The notes beneath the pieces are model-generated. The model did not search any database. It saw only the letters and a list, made by a program, of their open reading frames with translations, and was not told where the DNA came from. From positions 2,721,001-2,785,000 of the forward strand of contig NC_062983.1 of NCBI RefSeq assembly GCF_023078275.1: 64,000 nt of DNA. Reading direction: 5' to 3'. The position numbers were made by a program, and so were the translations under genes. Positions 63,315-64,000 of this stretch are shown here, piece after piece (within the stretch, counting starts at the first letter, position 1; every line of letters starts with the position of its first letter). Source of the DNA: Leguminivora glycinivorella (taxonomy: Eukaryota > Arthropoda > Insecta > Lepidoptera > Tortricidae).

Positions 63315-63378
63315 CGACATGTAAAGGCGGGGTCGCTACTCTTGAGAAAGGTTCTCGAAATTGAACCGAAACATGTCG
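63315..63378 (+). ncRNA. Hammerhead-ribozyme-like structure (core imperfect)
   Basis: CGACATGT (63315-63322) pairs perfectly with ACATGTCG (63371-63378). GGTTC (63350-63354) pairs with GAACC (63363-63367), immediately followed by GAAA (63368-63371). 'CTTGAGAA' stands where hammerheads have CUGANGA. The order (stem III strand, NUH site, stem I region, core, stem II, GAAA, stem III strand) is that of a type III hammerhead. The core is not canonical, so it may be inactive. Confidence 0.35.
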
Positions 63379-63649
63379 AACGCTATATCGACTTAATACG
63401 TGAGTAACCCGCTTAAAATATTTTTAAATAAGAAAGAGCGTAAGTTACAAACGCCAAGACACATTTCATACGTTTCATACACATAAGAAAACGACAAAAT
63501 CATTTCTAAAAAAAAAAGTTTTAACAGTCAGCTTAAACAGTCCGGTATGTCTGACTGTCAGGTGTCACTGTCAACCAATAGTGAATGACTACGAACCATA
63601 GACTAAGCCATGAAATTTTTAATATCTTTGCTACGAACTGTGATAAGTT

Positions 63650-63800
63650 TGTTTTTATTTATTTAAGTTAGTGTATATATATAATTATGTTGCTATGCCC
63701 TCTCAGGGTTCATGTTGAGACTATATTATACTTAGCCTAAGATCATTATGTGTACACATGAATTGCAATATTATAAAGCATTGAAATTGAAATTGAAATA
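63650..63800 (+). repeat. LINE 3' end with (ATTGAA)n tail
   Basis: 'GCCCTCTCAGGGTTCATG' and then ATTGAAATTGAAATTGAAAT at 63781-63800: a microsatellite-like LINE tail without coding sequence. Confidence 0.4.
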
Positions 63801-64000
63801 AGTGTCACTGTCAAACTCAAGTGACATCCCAGCTGGAAGATTTTTTTTTATAGTGGCAGCTCTAAATCAACTATTTGACGTCACTTCCCCTTTAAACTAT
63901 TTTTATGATAAAAAAATAATAAAAAAATGATTTATGTGATCTACGAGCGTATATTATTTCGAAATGGTTTTCGATTTAGGGACATTGGGTGTTGTGTTCC

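Overview
The window looks like gene-poor, transposon-dense nuclear DNA from an insect, most probably a moth or butterfly (Lepidoptera). The evidence is the set of repeats, recognised from memory and not by search: tRNA-derived SINEs whose 3' parts end in GATGATGATG, the 'TTTGCCCGCGGCTTCGCTCG' repeat, the 'GGGTTCCGTACC...CTTGGCCGGTTTTT' repeat, and R1-, RTE- and CR1/Jockey-like LINE remains. I see no conserved single-copy host gene, no rRNA, no credible functional tRNA and no CRISPR array. Almost every long reading frame belongs to a mobile element or is a by-product of tandem repeats.

Layout. 1-1.65 kb: 5' end of an LTR retrotransposon on the minus strand (LTR, primer-binding site, a small membrane-protein ORF, start of gag). 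4.0-8.55 kb: a nearly complete two-ORF LINE on the minus strand, abutting older LINE and Penelope remains. 10.1-15.9 kb: a 5.7-kb DNA transposon with about 420-bp inverted ends. It encodes a 677-aa DDE transposase with an unusual C-terminal SWIM-type zinc motif and a small zinc-ribbon-like accessory protein, and a 1.5-kb hAT-like element with its own BED-finger remnant is inserted in it. 15.9-22.7 kb: SINEs, a broken Penelope copy, an RTE fragment with a clean 12-bp target duplication, a perfect 34-bp-arm palindrome and a MITE with 177-bp arms.

22.7-32.6 kb is a 10-kb block of consecutive, unrelated tandem arrays: a 442-bp GC-rich satellite full of short hairpins, an approximately 280-bp AT/GC mosaic array, about 55 copies of a 97-100-bp satellite carrying a GC hairpin, and a 120-bp array. 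32.6-64 kb is a mosaic of foldback elements, hAT MITEs with 8-bp target duplications, SINEs, LINE 3' ends and a second Penelope element with inverted arms and a GIY-YIG endonuclease ORF.

The genes do not form a host pathway. The functional relations are within elements: gag with the membrane ORF, LINE ORF1 with ORF2, transposase with its accessory protein, and Penelope reverse transcriptase with its endonuclease. The best candidate for something little described is the DDE/SWIM transposon at 10.1-15.9 kb. Next are the hairpin-bearing satellites, the Penelope-associated hammerhead-like motifs and the small membrane ORF ahead of gag. All family assignments come from reading motifs by eye; none has been checked against a database.
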